Positions 57,245 through 64,000 of a DNA stretch of 64,000 bases are shown in pieces. The stretch is from Sinorhizobium fredii USDA 205. GTDB taxonomy: Bacteria > Pseudomonadota > Alphaproteobacteria > Rhizobiales > Rhizobiaceae. Position 1 is the first letter of the stretch. Every line of letters begins with the position of its first letter. The stretch spans positions 1 to 64,000 of the forward strand of contig NZ_AUTC01000139.1 in assembly GCF_001461695.1 (NCBI RefSeq). The letters run 5' to 3'. The notes beneath the pieces were generated by a model. It saw nothing but the letters and a program-made list of their open reading frames with translations. It ran no database searches and was not told where the DNA came from. A program made the position numbers and the translations under genes.

Positions 57245-57272
57245 GGAACGTGGATGCGAAAGGGTTTGTTCC
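57245..57272. promoter_or_regulatory. Bidirectional EcfG/RpoE2-type promoter between ku-ligD and the DUF2934 gene
   Basis: GGAAC (57245-57249) and GTTCC (57268-57272) face each other. On the minus strand GGAAC-N17-CGTT (ending 57247) is an exact match, placing the start of ku-ligD transcription about 57 bases before its GTG. On the plus strand GGAAC-N17-TGTT has one mismatch and points towards the DUF2934 gene. Confidence 0.7.
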
Positions 57273-57440
57273 GCGCGTAAAGTCAGGAGAGCGTTGAGCC
57301 GAAAGCGCGTTAGAAGCCGACCAGCACACCGTCTGAAGTGGGTTGCCGGTGCGCCTCATCCAACCTAAACTCGCCCGCAGACACCAGATCAGCCGACAGC
57401 GCCATTTCTCCCAGCCCTCATTCGACAAGGAGCGTGTGCC

Positions 57441-57749
57441 ATGAGGACGAGCCAGGAAGAACTGATCAGGAAGCGGGCCTACGAGTTATGGGAGCGGGCG
57501 GGGCGTCCCGAGGGGAACGGCCTCCAGCATTGGCTGCAGGCCTCCGAGGAGATTCGGTCGACCAGGCTGGATGGCGCAAGCGTCGGGGCGAATACGCCAT
57601 CGAATGCTGAAGCTGCGTCGACGGTCGGGGTCAAGGCGAAGAAAGTCGCCAAACCGACTGGAAAGACCGCGAAGCCGCAGAAGAGTGCTGCCAGCGGGCA
57701 CGGGGTCACACCTACCAAGAAGAAGGCGAAGCGGACGGAAGGCGCTTGA
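57441..57749 (+). CDS. DUF2934-domain protein with basic tail
   Basis: A 102-residue protein. The N-terminal 45 residues are a DUF2934 module (QEELIRKRAYELWERAGRPE, then HWLQASEEI). The rest is a Lys/Ala/Thr/Pro-rich basic tail, probably disordered and nucleic-acid binding. DUF2934 genes are common in rhizobial stress regulons. Divergent from ku-ligD across the bidirectional stress promoter and 65 bases upstream of the cold-shock gene. Confidence 0.78.
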   Translation: MRTSQEELIRKRAYELWERAGRPEGNGLQHWLQASEEIRSTRLDGASVGANTPSNAEAASTVGVKAKKVAKPTGKTAKPQKSAASGHGVTPTKKKAKRTEGA

Positions 57750-57814
57750 TCAGGCGATCAGCCGATATTGTGCCGGCAGTGCTTCTGCCAAGCGAATGAC
57801 CAAAGGAAGAGATT

Positions 57815-58024
57815 ATGGCGACCGGTCCGGTAAAATGGTTCAACGCAACGAAGGGTTTTGGTTTCATCCAGCCGGACGACGGCGGCGCCGACGTCTTCGT
57901 TCACATTTCGGCGGTGGAACGGGCGGGAATGCGCGGCCTCAACGACGGCCAGAAGATCACATATGAGCTGGTGAAGGATCGCAAGTCGGGCAAAATGTCG
58001 GCGGACAACCTGCAGCCCGCTTAA
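57815..58024 (+). CDS. cspA: CspA-family cold-shock protein
   Basis: A 69-residue cold-shock domain with RNP1 as KGFGFIQ (about 14-20) and RNP2 as VFVHIS (about 27-32), and the usual start [16 protein letters not shown]. It binds single-stranded RNA/DNA and melts RNA structure. AGGAAGAG precedes the ATG. It ends in a good hairpin terminator. Confidence 0.93.
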   Translation: MATGPVKWFNATKGFGFIQPDDGGADVFVHISAVERAGMRGLNDGQKITYELVKDRKSGKMSADNLQPA

Positions 58025-58053
58025 GGCCCGCTTGCAAGATATTGGTTTCAGGA

Positions 58054-58077
58054 GGCCGGGTTGAACCCGGCCTTTCT
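58054..58077 (+). terminator. Intrinsic terminator of the cold-shock gene
   Basis: GGCCGGG-TTGAA-CCCGGCC followed by TTTCT, 30 bases after the cspA stop: a compact GC-rich stem with a short T-rich tail. Confidence 0.75.
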
Positions 58078-58338
58078 CGATCACGATACCAGCAATGCCT
58101 TCGGCTTGAATTTGTTGCAGGTCAACATCATCCCATGCTACTGCGAATCCACGCCGGCTGGCCGCCCCAGTTGGCGTGGTGCACGGGGGGCTCCAGAGCA
58201 TGCCCACGAATCCCTCGTCAGCTCCGGGGCTCGTTCGTACGGAACGCCACAACCGTTAAATTATCCCCGATGAGCAGCGCTGGCTATTGGACGATCCTGT
58301 GGATCATGTCGTCGCTGGCGTTTGGCGTTTTACTCGCC

Positions 58339-58788
58339 CTACTGACCCGGCGGCAATGAAGCAAAGCTTCCTGTGTGCGTCCCATCATCCTCAGCAAGCC
58401 GTTGCACCAATCCGAGGAACGAACGCCTTACCCTCACGTCTGCGATACGCGAGAAGGCCCGATTGAGAGCAAGTCCCATCGGGCTCGAGACAAACTCTAC
58501 CATCGATCTGCCAGCGCCCAGCCCAGCGTCGTCGCTGTGGTCGCTCGCGGAGCTCTCAAAGAAAAAAGTAAGCGGTACTTCGAGCACATTCGCAATCGCT
58601 TGAAGCCGGCTCGCGCTGACCCTGGTGCGGCCGTTTTCATATTTCTGCACCTGCTGGTAAGTCACGCCAAGTGCTTTGGCCAGTTCCGTCTGTGACATGT
58701 GCAACAGGAGGCGCTGCATACGGATTTTTTGCCCCACGTGCGAGTCTATCGGATCTGGCCTCCTTCGTGCCGGCAAGTTGCTGGACAA
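58339..58788 (-). CDS. Xre-family transcriptional regulator
   Basis: A 149-residue regulator with an HTH_3 domain (about 15-70): GQKIRMQRLLLHMSQTELAK, then ALGVTYQQVQKYENGRTRVS. The C-terminus resembles the many small rhizobial Xre proteins that begin with a PNPIDKHVG-like motif (here PDPIDSHVG). Start is TTG 58788, with GGAAGGAAAA just upstream; the longer frame to 59019 is Arg-rich and unlike the family. Targets unknown. Confidence 0.78.
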   Translation of the reverse strand: MSSNLPARRRPDPIDSHVGQKIRMQRLLLHMSQTELAKALGVTYQQVQKYENGRTRVSASRLQAIANVLEVPLTFFFESSASDHSDDAGLGAGRSMVEFVSSPMGLALNRAFSRIADVRVRRSFLGLVQRLAEDDGTHTGSFASLPPGQ

Positions 58789-58831
58789 ACGATTTTCCTT
58801 CCACTGAGGAATGGAGCGTGGCGTGAAGCGA

Positions 58832-59128
58832 CTATCGAGCCTTTGCCCTGGGACCCATTGCGGGCTTGCGGCTGGCCGACCGGGACCGCAGTCCGTTATG
58901 TCGCCGGCGCTGTTGCTGTCGGAACTTTCGAATCTTCTGCGGTGGGTCAGCGAGCAGCACCAGAACAACCGCGACCGCAACGAGTACATATGCCGGAATA
59001 CCGGTCGTCGCGCTCGCAAGGGCAGCGGTCAACATGGCCGCTGTGATGTAAATAGCTGTCGCTCCGGGGCCGGATGCGACCCTCCAACCCAGCTCGACAA
59101 GCCGATCTTTCCATCTACGGTCCGGCAT
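58832..59128 (-). CDS. hypothetical membrane protein
   Basis: A 98-residue frame with two hydrophobic segments (ATAIYITAAMLTAALASATT and PAYVLVAVAVVLVLLA) flanked by basic residues, an amphipathic start (RRWKDRLVELGWRV) and an Arg-rich tail. GGAG lies 8 bases before ATG 59128. No family recognised. It lies directly upstream of the Xre gene on the same strand. Confidence 0.45.
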   Translation of the reverse strand: MPDRRWKDRLVELGWRVASGPGATAIYITAAMLTAALASATTGIPAYVLVAVAVVLVLLADPPQKIRKFRQQQRRRHNGLRSRSASRKPAMGPRAKAR

Positions 59129-59458
59129 CGCTGTAGCTCCGATTGCACTCCGACGTTCGCCACAATTATGTGTCGCACTAGCCATTGGGCAACCTGTCTC
59201 AGACTTTTAGCTGCGCGCGTTGGACCAAGGTCCGATCACTCCGATTTGGCCTCCGTTTACAGGCTTACCGCTCCCGACCCAGGACTTTAGCCTGGGTGTC
59301 AAAGCAGACGGCTGAATCGAGGTGGGCAGTTGCGGGCCGCTAGCGGCTGGCGGGTTTGGCTCCGATGCCGTGCTGCTCGCATTGCAGCTGCTCTCCTCGG
59401 CGCCGCTGCTGCTTCGATCGTGCTGGAGCATGATAGGGAGAATTTGAGCCAACGCTTT

Positions 59459-60562
59459 TTACAGGAAATAGGCCAGTCTATGGATTGCGAGACCCGCAAA
59501 TGTCAGGGCGCATGCGGTGGTCATCCACATGAACGGACGCAATCGACTGGGGGAAATACCCACATGGGCGGCGATCCGGATGAGTGCCAACCCCGTCAGG
59601 GTTGCCACCCCGCTAACCAAGCCGAATGTTCCCTGGGGCTGTGGCAATGAGGGCTTCGTCGGTCTTTCCTGTAAGCGCACCGTGAGGTCGAGCGTTGCCC
59701 TATCGTCTCCTCTGGCTGTGCCAATGTTGACAGCATCGACGTTGGCCAGGGCTTTAAGCCTTTCCCGCATCTCCTCTACCTTGCCGCGCTCGTAGCGCTC
59801 TCCGGGCCTGAAGGGGATGAGGCGCTTGATTTCGCTCTCGCGCAGACGGCGCAAGCCTTCGAACGTCACTGTGCCAAAACGCAATCTTGGACCAGCGTCG
59901 AGGTGCACGAGGGCGGTCACAACACCGTTCCCGGAGCGGATCCACTCCACATTGCGGAGCTGTGCCAGAGCAAAATCGACCTCACCGACCCGATAGAGGA
60001 CGCGGCTGCCGAGATTGTCCGCAGCCTGAGCGCTGGCGGGTTTAGCGATATAGTCGTCGATTATGGATGCAAGTTCGTCAATTACCCCTCTATCGAGTTC
60101 CTGCTGCTTTACCCCCTTTAGGAGCACAGCCCCTACAGTATAAAGCTTACCCAGCGACGGGCGGAGAACCAGTCCGGTGCTGGAACGCTCCAGAGCGACC
60201 TGCGCATCCAGATATCCGAGCTCGACCATGAGCCGTCTCAGCCTTGCGCGTTCACGCTCAACAGGCGTTTTCAGAGCGTTTGCCGAGATCGTATCCCCAG
60301 CTCGCATGCCCTCGATCCAGACTGGCAACTGATAGGCTTCCCGAAGCGCCGTTGCGATGGTCGGTGGCGCGATGTTTCGCGTGTCAAGCTCCACCGATGA
60401 TGCGGCTTTGGTCGGCACCACCGACACCAAGACTAACCCGAGATAGAGGATCACGCTCAAAGGTTGGACACAGCTTCTGATGAGAACTCGACCTTCACGC
60501 GCCTTCTGTGTGGGTGTATATTCAAGCGCTTTGGTAGTTTCGAGGTTGGCCCAACTTTTCAT
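59459..60562 (-). CDS. barrel-less POTRA-domain membrane protein
   Basis: A 367-residue protein with an N-terminal signal or anchor helix (about 34-52, LSVILYLGLVLVSVVPTKA). Three POTRA-like modules follow (about 90-300), ending in GPRLRFGTVTFEGLRRLRES and RYERGKVEEMRERLKALANV, as in TamA/BamA. In place of a 16-strand beta-barrel, two hydrophobic helices close the chain (GVATLTGLALIRIAAHVG and MTTACALTFAGLAIHRLAYF). So it is probably anchored in the inner membrane, with POTRA domains in the periplasm. It is divergent from the polysaccharide operon by 92 bases. Confidence 0.65.
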   Translation of the reverse strand: MKSWANLETTKALEYTPTQKAREGRVLIRSCVQPLSVILYLGLVLVSVVPTKAASSVELDTRNIAPPTIATALREAYQLPVWIEGMRAGDTISANALKTPVERERARLRRLMVELGYLDAQVALERSSTGLVLRPSLGKLYTVGAVLLKGVKQQELDRGVIDELASIIDDYIAKPASAQAADNLGSRVLYRVGEVDFALAQLRNVEWIRSGNGVVTALVHLDAGPRLRFGTVTFEGLRRLRESEIKRLIPFRPGERYERGKVEEMRERLKALANVDAVNIGTARGDDRATLDLTVRLQERPTKPSLPQPQGTFGLVSGVATLTGLALIRIAAHVGISPSRLRPFMWMTTACALTFAGLAIHRLAYFL

Positions 60563-60654
60563 TTTTGGCGTCCCGCGTCTTGTTATACTGCATCGGGTTT
60601 CAGTTTGCCGCATAACTGGGTTAGCACCTCCTTGCGACCGCATTATCGCACGAA

Positions 60655-61719
60655 ATGGATGGTGAGTCCGTGGCTAACGTCGGTCTATCTCGTCTCGATA
60701 ACCCGGCCGCTGAGACCGTCTGGCGCGAAATCTATCATCGGAACGACGAGGCGATGGCCAGCCTGTCGCCTGAATGGGCGGAGGCGGTCGTAGCTGCCGG
60801 CAACTTCCGCAGCAGCCCGCAGTTCTATGAGTTCAGCGACGGGGGCCGCGCTGTGCTTCCCCTGTTCACCAGGGGCATAGGCTCGTTGCGCTACGCCTGG
60901 TCACCGCCGCCCGCCTGGGGGTTCGGCGGCATCCTGTCGGACGGCGTCGTCACACCCGCGAAGCTAGAGTCTATTTTCGCGCATCTCGAAACCTTGCCCT
61001 GTCTGGGCGTCAGGATCAGGCCGAACCCGCTCGCCGCCGAACTCTGGGCGGCGGCGGCCAGACCGGCGTGGACGTCCATTCCCCGGCTCGCGCATGTCGT
61101 CGACCTCTCGGGAGGTTTCGACGCTGTGCGCGGGCGCTTCCACCGCAATGCGCACACAAACATCCGCCGCGCACGAAGACTAGGCGTTGAGGTGGATGTG
61201 GGCAACAGCGAGGGGCTGATCGACGAATTCCATGGGATGCTCCAACTCTCCTTCGCTCGCTGGGCGCGCAAGCAGCACGAACCCGCGGCGCTCGCGCAAT
61301 TCCGCGGCATGCGCCGGGACTCGCGCTCGAAATTCACGACCATTGCCGCGCGTATGGGCGACCGATTTCGTCTGTATGTAGCCCGCGCGCGCGGACGACC
61401 GGCAGCAGCGATCCTTATTCTAATGGACCGGCAGGCGCACTACACCAGAGGTGCTATAGACGAACCGCTTGCCGGGGAAACGAAGGCCACAGATCTGCTG
61501 CAGGCGACCGCGATTGAGGACGCGTGCCGTCTCGGCAGCACGCATTACCATATGGGCGAGACCGGAAATTCCACGTCGATCGCACAATTCAAATGCCGCT
61601 TCGGAGCAATTGCCGTTCCCTATGCCGAATATCGTTTCGAGCGATTTCCATTGGCCCGGCTCGACGGGATTGCTCGAGGGGCCGTCAAACGCATTCTGGG
61701 GTTTCGCGATGCACCCTAA
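60655..61719 (+). CDS. FemAB/GNAT-like acyltransferase of polysaccharide biosynthesis
   Basis: A 354-residue protein with the FemAB-type double GNAT layout (Acetyltransf_6). Segments include RGRFHRNAHTNIRRARRLGV (about 154-173), GRPAAAILILMDRQAHYTRG and the C-terminal DLLQATAIEDACRLGSTHYH with MGETGNSTSIAQFKCRFGA. Such proteins transfer acyl or aminoacyl groups during exopolysaccharide or lipid-linked saccharide assembly. It starts the polysaccharide operon and overlaps the glycanase gene by 11 bases. Confidence 0.72.
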   Translation: MDGESVANVGLSRLDNPAAETVWREIYHRNDEAMASLSPEWAEAVVAAGNFRSSPQFYEFSDGGRAVLPLFTRGIGSLRYAWSPPPAWGFGGILSDGVVTPAKLESIFAHLETLPCLGVRIRPNPLAAELWAAAARPAWTSIPRLAHVVDLSGGFDAVRGRFHRNAHTNIRRARRLGVEVDVGNSEGLIDEFHGMLQLSFARWARKQHEPAALAQFRGMRRDSRSKFTTIAARMGDRFRLYVARARGRPAAAILILMDRQAHYTRGAIDEPLAGETKATDLLQATAIEDACRLGSTHYHMGETGNSTSIAQFKCRFGAIAVPYAEYRFERFPLARLDGIARGAVKRILGFRDAP

Positions 61720-62548
61720 GTGGTTACCTGTCCTCGCGGGGGTTGCGTGTTTACTGATCTTCATACTGCTGCCGAGGCTGGCTACTGAGCCAACTCCGCT
61801 TGTTAAGGATGGCGCCTGGCGGCTGATTTTCGCAGACGAGTTCGACGTGGTGAGCCTCAATCAGGAGAAATGGACCACCTGCTATTGGTGGAACAAAGAC
61901 GGTTGCACCAATCTCGGGAATGAGGAACTCCAATGGTATCGGCCCGAGAACGTCTCCCTTGACGGCGGACTTCTACGGCTGCAGGCGAGGCCGGAAAAGG
62001 TCATCGGCTTCGAGGGGCGCGCCTTCGAATATACTTCGGGAATGGTAACGACCGGCCGCGACTACGAGGAACTGCCCCGGTCCTCGCGCGTCCGCTTCCG
62101 CTACGGGCACGTCGAGGTTCGGGCGAAAATCCCGGCGGGCAAGGGTCTGTGGTCGGCAATCTGGCTGTTACCGGAGACGCGCGAGTCGCGACCGGAGATC
62201 GACGTAATGGAGGCGCTCGGCGACTCTCCGACGACGCTGCGCGTGCATTATCACTACCGCGACCAGGCTGGCGAAAAACACAGCGTGGGCGAGAAGGTCA
62301 AGACGTCAGATCTGACGCAGGACTGGCACGTCTATAGCCTGACCTGGGATCAGGACAGGATCATTTGGTATCTCGATGGCAAGGAGGTGTGGCGATATTC
62401 GGAGGCCGGCTCGATCTCCAGCGAGGACATGTACCTGTTGCTCAACCTTGCCGTCGGTGGAGAGTGGGCTGGGTCGCCCTCGGACGGTACAAAATTCCCT
62501 GCCGAGTATCTCATCGACTACGTGCGCATCTGGCAACGGGATGGATGA
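61709..62548 (+). CDS. GH16-family endoglycanase
   Basis: A 279-residue glycoside hydrolase family 16 enzyme with a membrane anchor or signal (KWLPVLAGVACLLIFILLPR). WRLIFADEFD is the N-terminal strand, and the catalytic ExDxxE motif is in RPEIDVMEALG (nucleophile and acid/base glutamates). YLLLNLAVGGEWAG and EYLIDYVRIWQ form the conserved end. Relatives trim beta-glucans, succinoglycan or agar-like chains. In this operon it probably sets chain length of the exported polysaccharide. Its stop shares one base with the flippase start. Confidence 0.88.
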   Translation: MHPKWLPVLAGVACLLIFILLPRLATEPTPLVKDGAWRLIFADEFDVVSLNQEKWTTCYWWNKDGCTNLGNEELQWYRPENVSLDGGLLRLQARPEKVIGFEGRAFEYTSGMVTTGRDYEELPRSSRVRFRYGHVEVRAKIPAGKGLWSAIWLLPETRESRPEIDVMEALGDSPTTLRVHYHYRDQAGEKHSVGEKVKTSDLTQDWHVYSLTWDQDRIIWYLDGKEVWRYSEAGSISSEDMYLLLNLAVGGEWAGSPSDGTKFPAEYLIDYVRIWQRDG

Positions 62549-64000
62549 TGATGTCGCTGAGCCAACCCCAAAGTCGCGCGAGGATTCCGTCACTTCGGTT
62601 GCAGGTGCGGCGTGTCTTGCCAGCAGTCGTGCGCTCGCCGCTGATCTGGAACGGCTATGCACTGATCGCGAGCGCCGGGCTCACATCGGTGCTCGGGCTC
62701 GCCTTCTGGGGGCTGGCGGCCCGCCTTTACACGCCTGAGCAGGTGGGCCTGGGGGCGGCGCTCATTTCCACCATGCTGACGCTCGGCAACATTTCCCAGC
62801 TCAACCTCGGTAATTTCCTGAACCGTTACCTGCCTCCCGCGGGACGCAACGCCCTGCGTTTGGTGCTGGCGGCCTATGCCGTCGCCGGCGCCGCCGCGGC
62901 ACTCCTGTCGGCGCTGGTCGTCTTCGTCATTCCGCATTTCGTCACGGAACTAAGCTTCCTGCGCGACGAGCCGCTTTCAATGGCCGCTTTCGTCGTCGCA
63001 ACCGTCGCCTGGACCCTCTTCGCCCTACAGGACAGCGTGCTAGCCGGGCTGCGCCGCGCAACCGTCGTACCAGTCGAGAACGCCATCTTTTCCATCGCCA
63101 AGCTACTGCTGCTTGCGCTCTTTTCCGGATCCTCCCTGCTCGGCTCTGGCCTATATGCCGTGTGGGTGTTGCCGCTTCCCCTGTTGCTTGCACTGATCAA
63201 CTGGCTGATCTTCGTCCGCTTTCTACCGCAGCACCGTTCGGGAGCGGAAAGCTCCGGGCCCGATCGTCACGCGCTGCTACGCTACTTCGGCTGGGACTAT
63301 GCGGGAACTCTGGCTTCCATGGCAGCGATGGGCGTCGCGCCGCTTATCGTACTGCATTACGGCGGCCCGGGTGAACTCGCCGTCTATTACATCTCCTGGG
63401 AAGTCGCCTACGGTCTCTATCTCGTCAGCCGCTCCATGGGCATTTCCCTGCTTGCCGAGGCAGCTTTCGAGCGCGGCAGGCTGCACCAGCTGGCCGTCGA
63501 CGCGCTGATCTACGCGACCGCGCCGCTTCTGGCGGGCGTCACCGTTCTCCTTCTCGGTGCGCCGCTGCTTTTGTCGCTGCTTGGCGCGCAATATGCGGGA
63601 GCGAGTTCCACGTTGCCGCGGCTTCTCGCCTTGTCTTGCCTGCCGTGGAGCCTCGTCACGCTCATGCTCGCCGCAGCGCGAGCAACCGGCCGGACAGAAG
63701 TCGTGGCAACCGCGCAGGTCGCGACGCTCGCAATCCTGCTCGGCCTCGGTACGCCGCTCGTGATCGCCGCCGGTGCCGTCGGCATGGCTGCCGCCTGGCT
63801 GGTCGCGCATTGCTGTGTTGCGGTCGGCCTCTTGGCCGATCTCTCGCTTCGTCTCGGCCCGACGGGTCGGCTCGAACTTTGCCTTCGCCTGCTGTCCTCG
63901 CTGGTGCGGCATTGGCGCAGCATCGCGCCTTTTGAGCGATCTTCGGCCTCGCTCGAAGTCGCTATCGCGCGGTTCTGCGCGGCTACACGGCTTGGCAATG
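62548..64000 (+). CDS. Wzx-type polysaccharide flippase (incomplete at window end)
   Basis: The frame is open from ATG 62548 (or 62551) to the window edge, at least 484 residues, with no stop. It has at least ten hydrophobic helices, beginning GYALIASAGLTSVLGLAFWG and LYTPEQVGLGAALISTMLTL, the pattern of MATE/MOP-superfamily O-antigen and exopolysaccharide translocases. FALQDSVLAGLRRATVVPVE and AARATGRTEVVATAQVATLA also fit. It would flip lipid-linked oligosaccharide units. It overlaps the glycanase gene by one base, so it is the third gene of the operon. Confidence 0.82.
   Translation, partial: MMSLSQPQSRARIPSLRLQVRRVLPAVVRSPLIWNGYALIASAGLTSVLGLAFWGLAARLYTPEQVGLGAALISTMLTLGNISQLNLGNFLNRYLPPAGRNALRLVLAAYAVAGAAAALLSALVVFVIPHFVTELSFLRDEPLSMAAFVVATVAWTLFALQDSVLAGLRRATVVPVENAIFSIAKLLLLALFSGSSLLGSGLYAVWVLPLPLLLALINWLIFVRFLPQHRSGAESSGPDRHALLRYFGWDYAGTLASMAAMGVAPLIVLHYGGPGELAVYYISWEVAYGLYLVSRSMGISLLAEAAFERGRLHQLAVDALIYATAPLLAGVTVLLLGAPLLLSLLGAQYAGASSTLPRLLALSCLPWSLVTLMLAAARATGRTEVVATAQVATLAILLGLGTPLVIAAGAVGMAAAWLVAHCCVAVGLLADLSLRLGPTGRLELCLRLLSSLVRHWRSIAPFERSSASLEVAIARFCAATRLGN

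Noticed and set aside
58270..58359. 29-codon frame encoding a single hydrophobic helix after cspA
   Set aside because: Plausible as a tiny membrane protein, but no Shine-Dalgarno precedes the ATG and no relative is known to me.

Overview
The window reads as DNA from an alphaproteobacterium of the Rhizobiaceae, most likely Sinorhizobium/Ensifer or a close relative, and probably from an accessory replicon (megaplasmid or chromid). This is an inference. It rests on high GC, dense catabolic islands each with its own ABC importer and regulator, an erythritol-type (EryD/EryB-like) operon, duplicated Ku with LigD, general-stress promoters of the alphaproteobacterial EcfG/RpoE2 type (GGAAC-N16/17-CGTT), and the start of a surface polysaccharide cluster. 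No rRNA, tRNA, CRISPR array, complete insertion sequence or replication origin was seen.

Layout. 0-1.1 kb: remnants of a Fic-family gene and a LysR regulator. 1.1-11.8 kb: a guanidino compound/polyamine catabolic island. A minus-strand operon (agmatinase-family ureohydrolase, basic amino acid binding protein, class III aminotransferase, gamma-glutamyltransferase, succinate-semialdehyde-type dehydrogenase, SBF-like transporter) diverges from gntR plus two permeases and an ATPase. Together they would import a basic guanidino or amino compound and feed it through putrescine or GABA to succinate. 12.1-14.7 kb: an MhqD/MhqO-like quinone detoxification pair divergent from a LysR gene. 15-18 kb: three tandem AraC regulators of about 301 residues each. 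18.3-25.7 kb: a cluster of YcaC-like hydrolase, XapX protein, Tat-exported amidohydrolase with a Cys/His-rich tail, small secreted protein, DoxX protein, MFS exporter, metallo-beta-lactamase-fold hydrolase (frameshifted) and alpha/beta hydrolase.

26.3-37.8 kb: a nine-step sugar/polyol operon (ABC importer, SorC/EryD-like regulator, aldo-keto reductase, EryB/GlpD-like dehydrogenase split by one base, class I aldolase, FGGY kinase, GMC oxidoreductase) behind a perfect inverted repeat. 38-42.3 kb: two esterases, a LysR regulator and an intact paralogue of the metallo-hydrolase. 42.9-43.6 kb: a FitAB/VapBC toxin-antitoxin pair.

44-58.1 kb: a stress island with a peroxiredoxin-like protein, DUF4334 protein, PepSY-like and YflT-like proteins, thioredoxin-reductase-like flavoprotein, FAD-Rieske oxidoreductase (frameshifted), membrane protein, two Ku proteins, LigD, a KTSC protein, a DUF2934 protein and a cold-shock protein. 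Strong EcfG-type promoter matches lie in front of both ku genes and the flavoprotein, and a weaker one lies before the PepSY-YflT pair. This suggests that DNA end joining and redox functions are induced together by general stress. 58.3-64 kb: an Xre regulator, a barrel-less POTRA protein, and an overlapping operon of FemAB-like transferase, GH16 glycanase and a Wzx-type flippase that runs off the end.

Three otherwise intact genes (near 24.42, 32.76 and 50.81 kb) each carry one apparent single-base loss in or next to a short homopolymer. Sequencing error is as likely as real decay for these.
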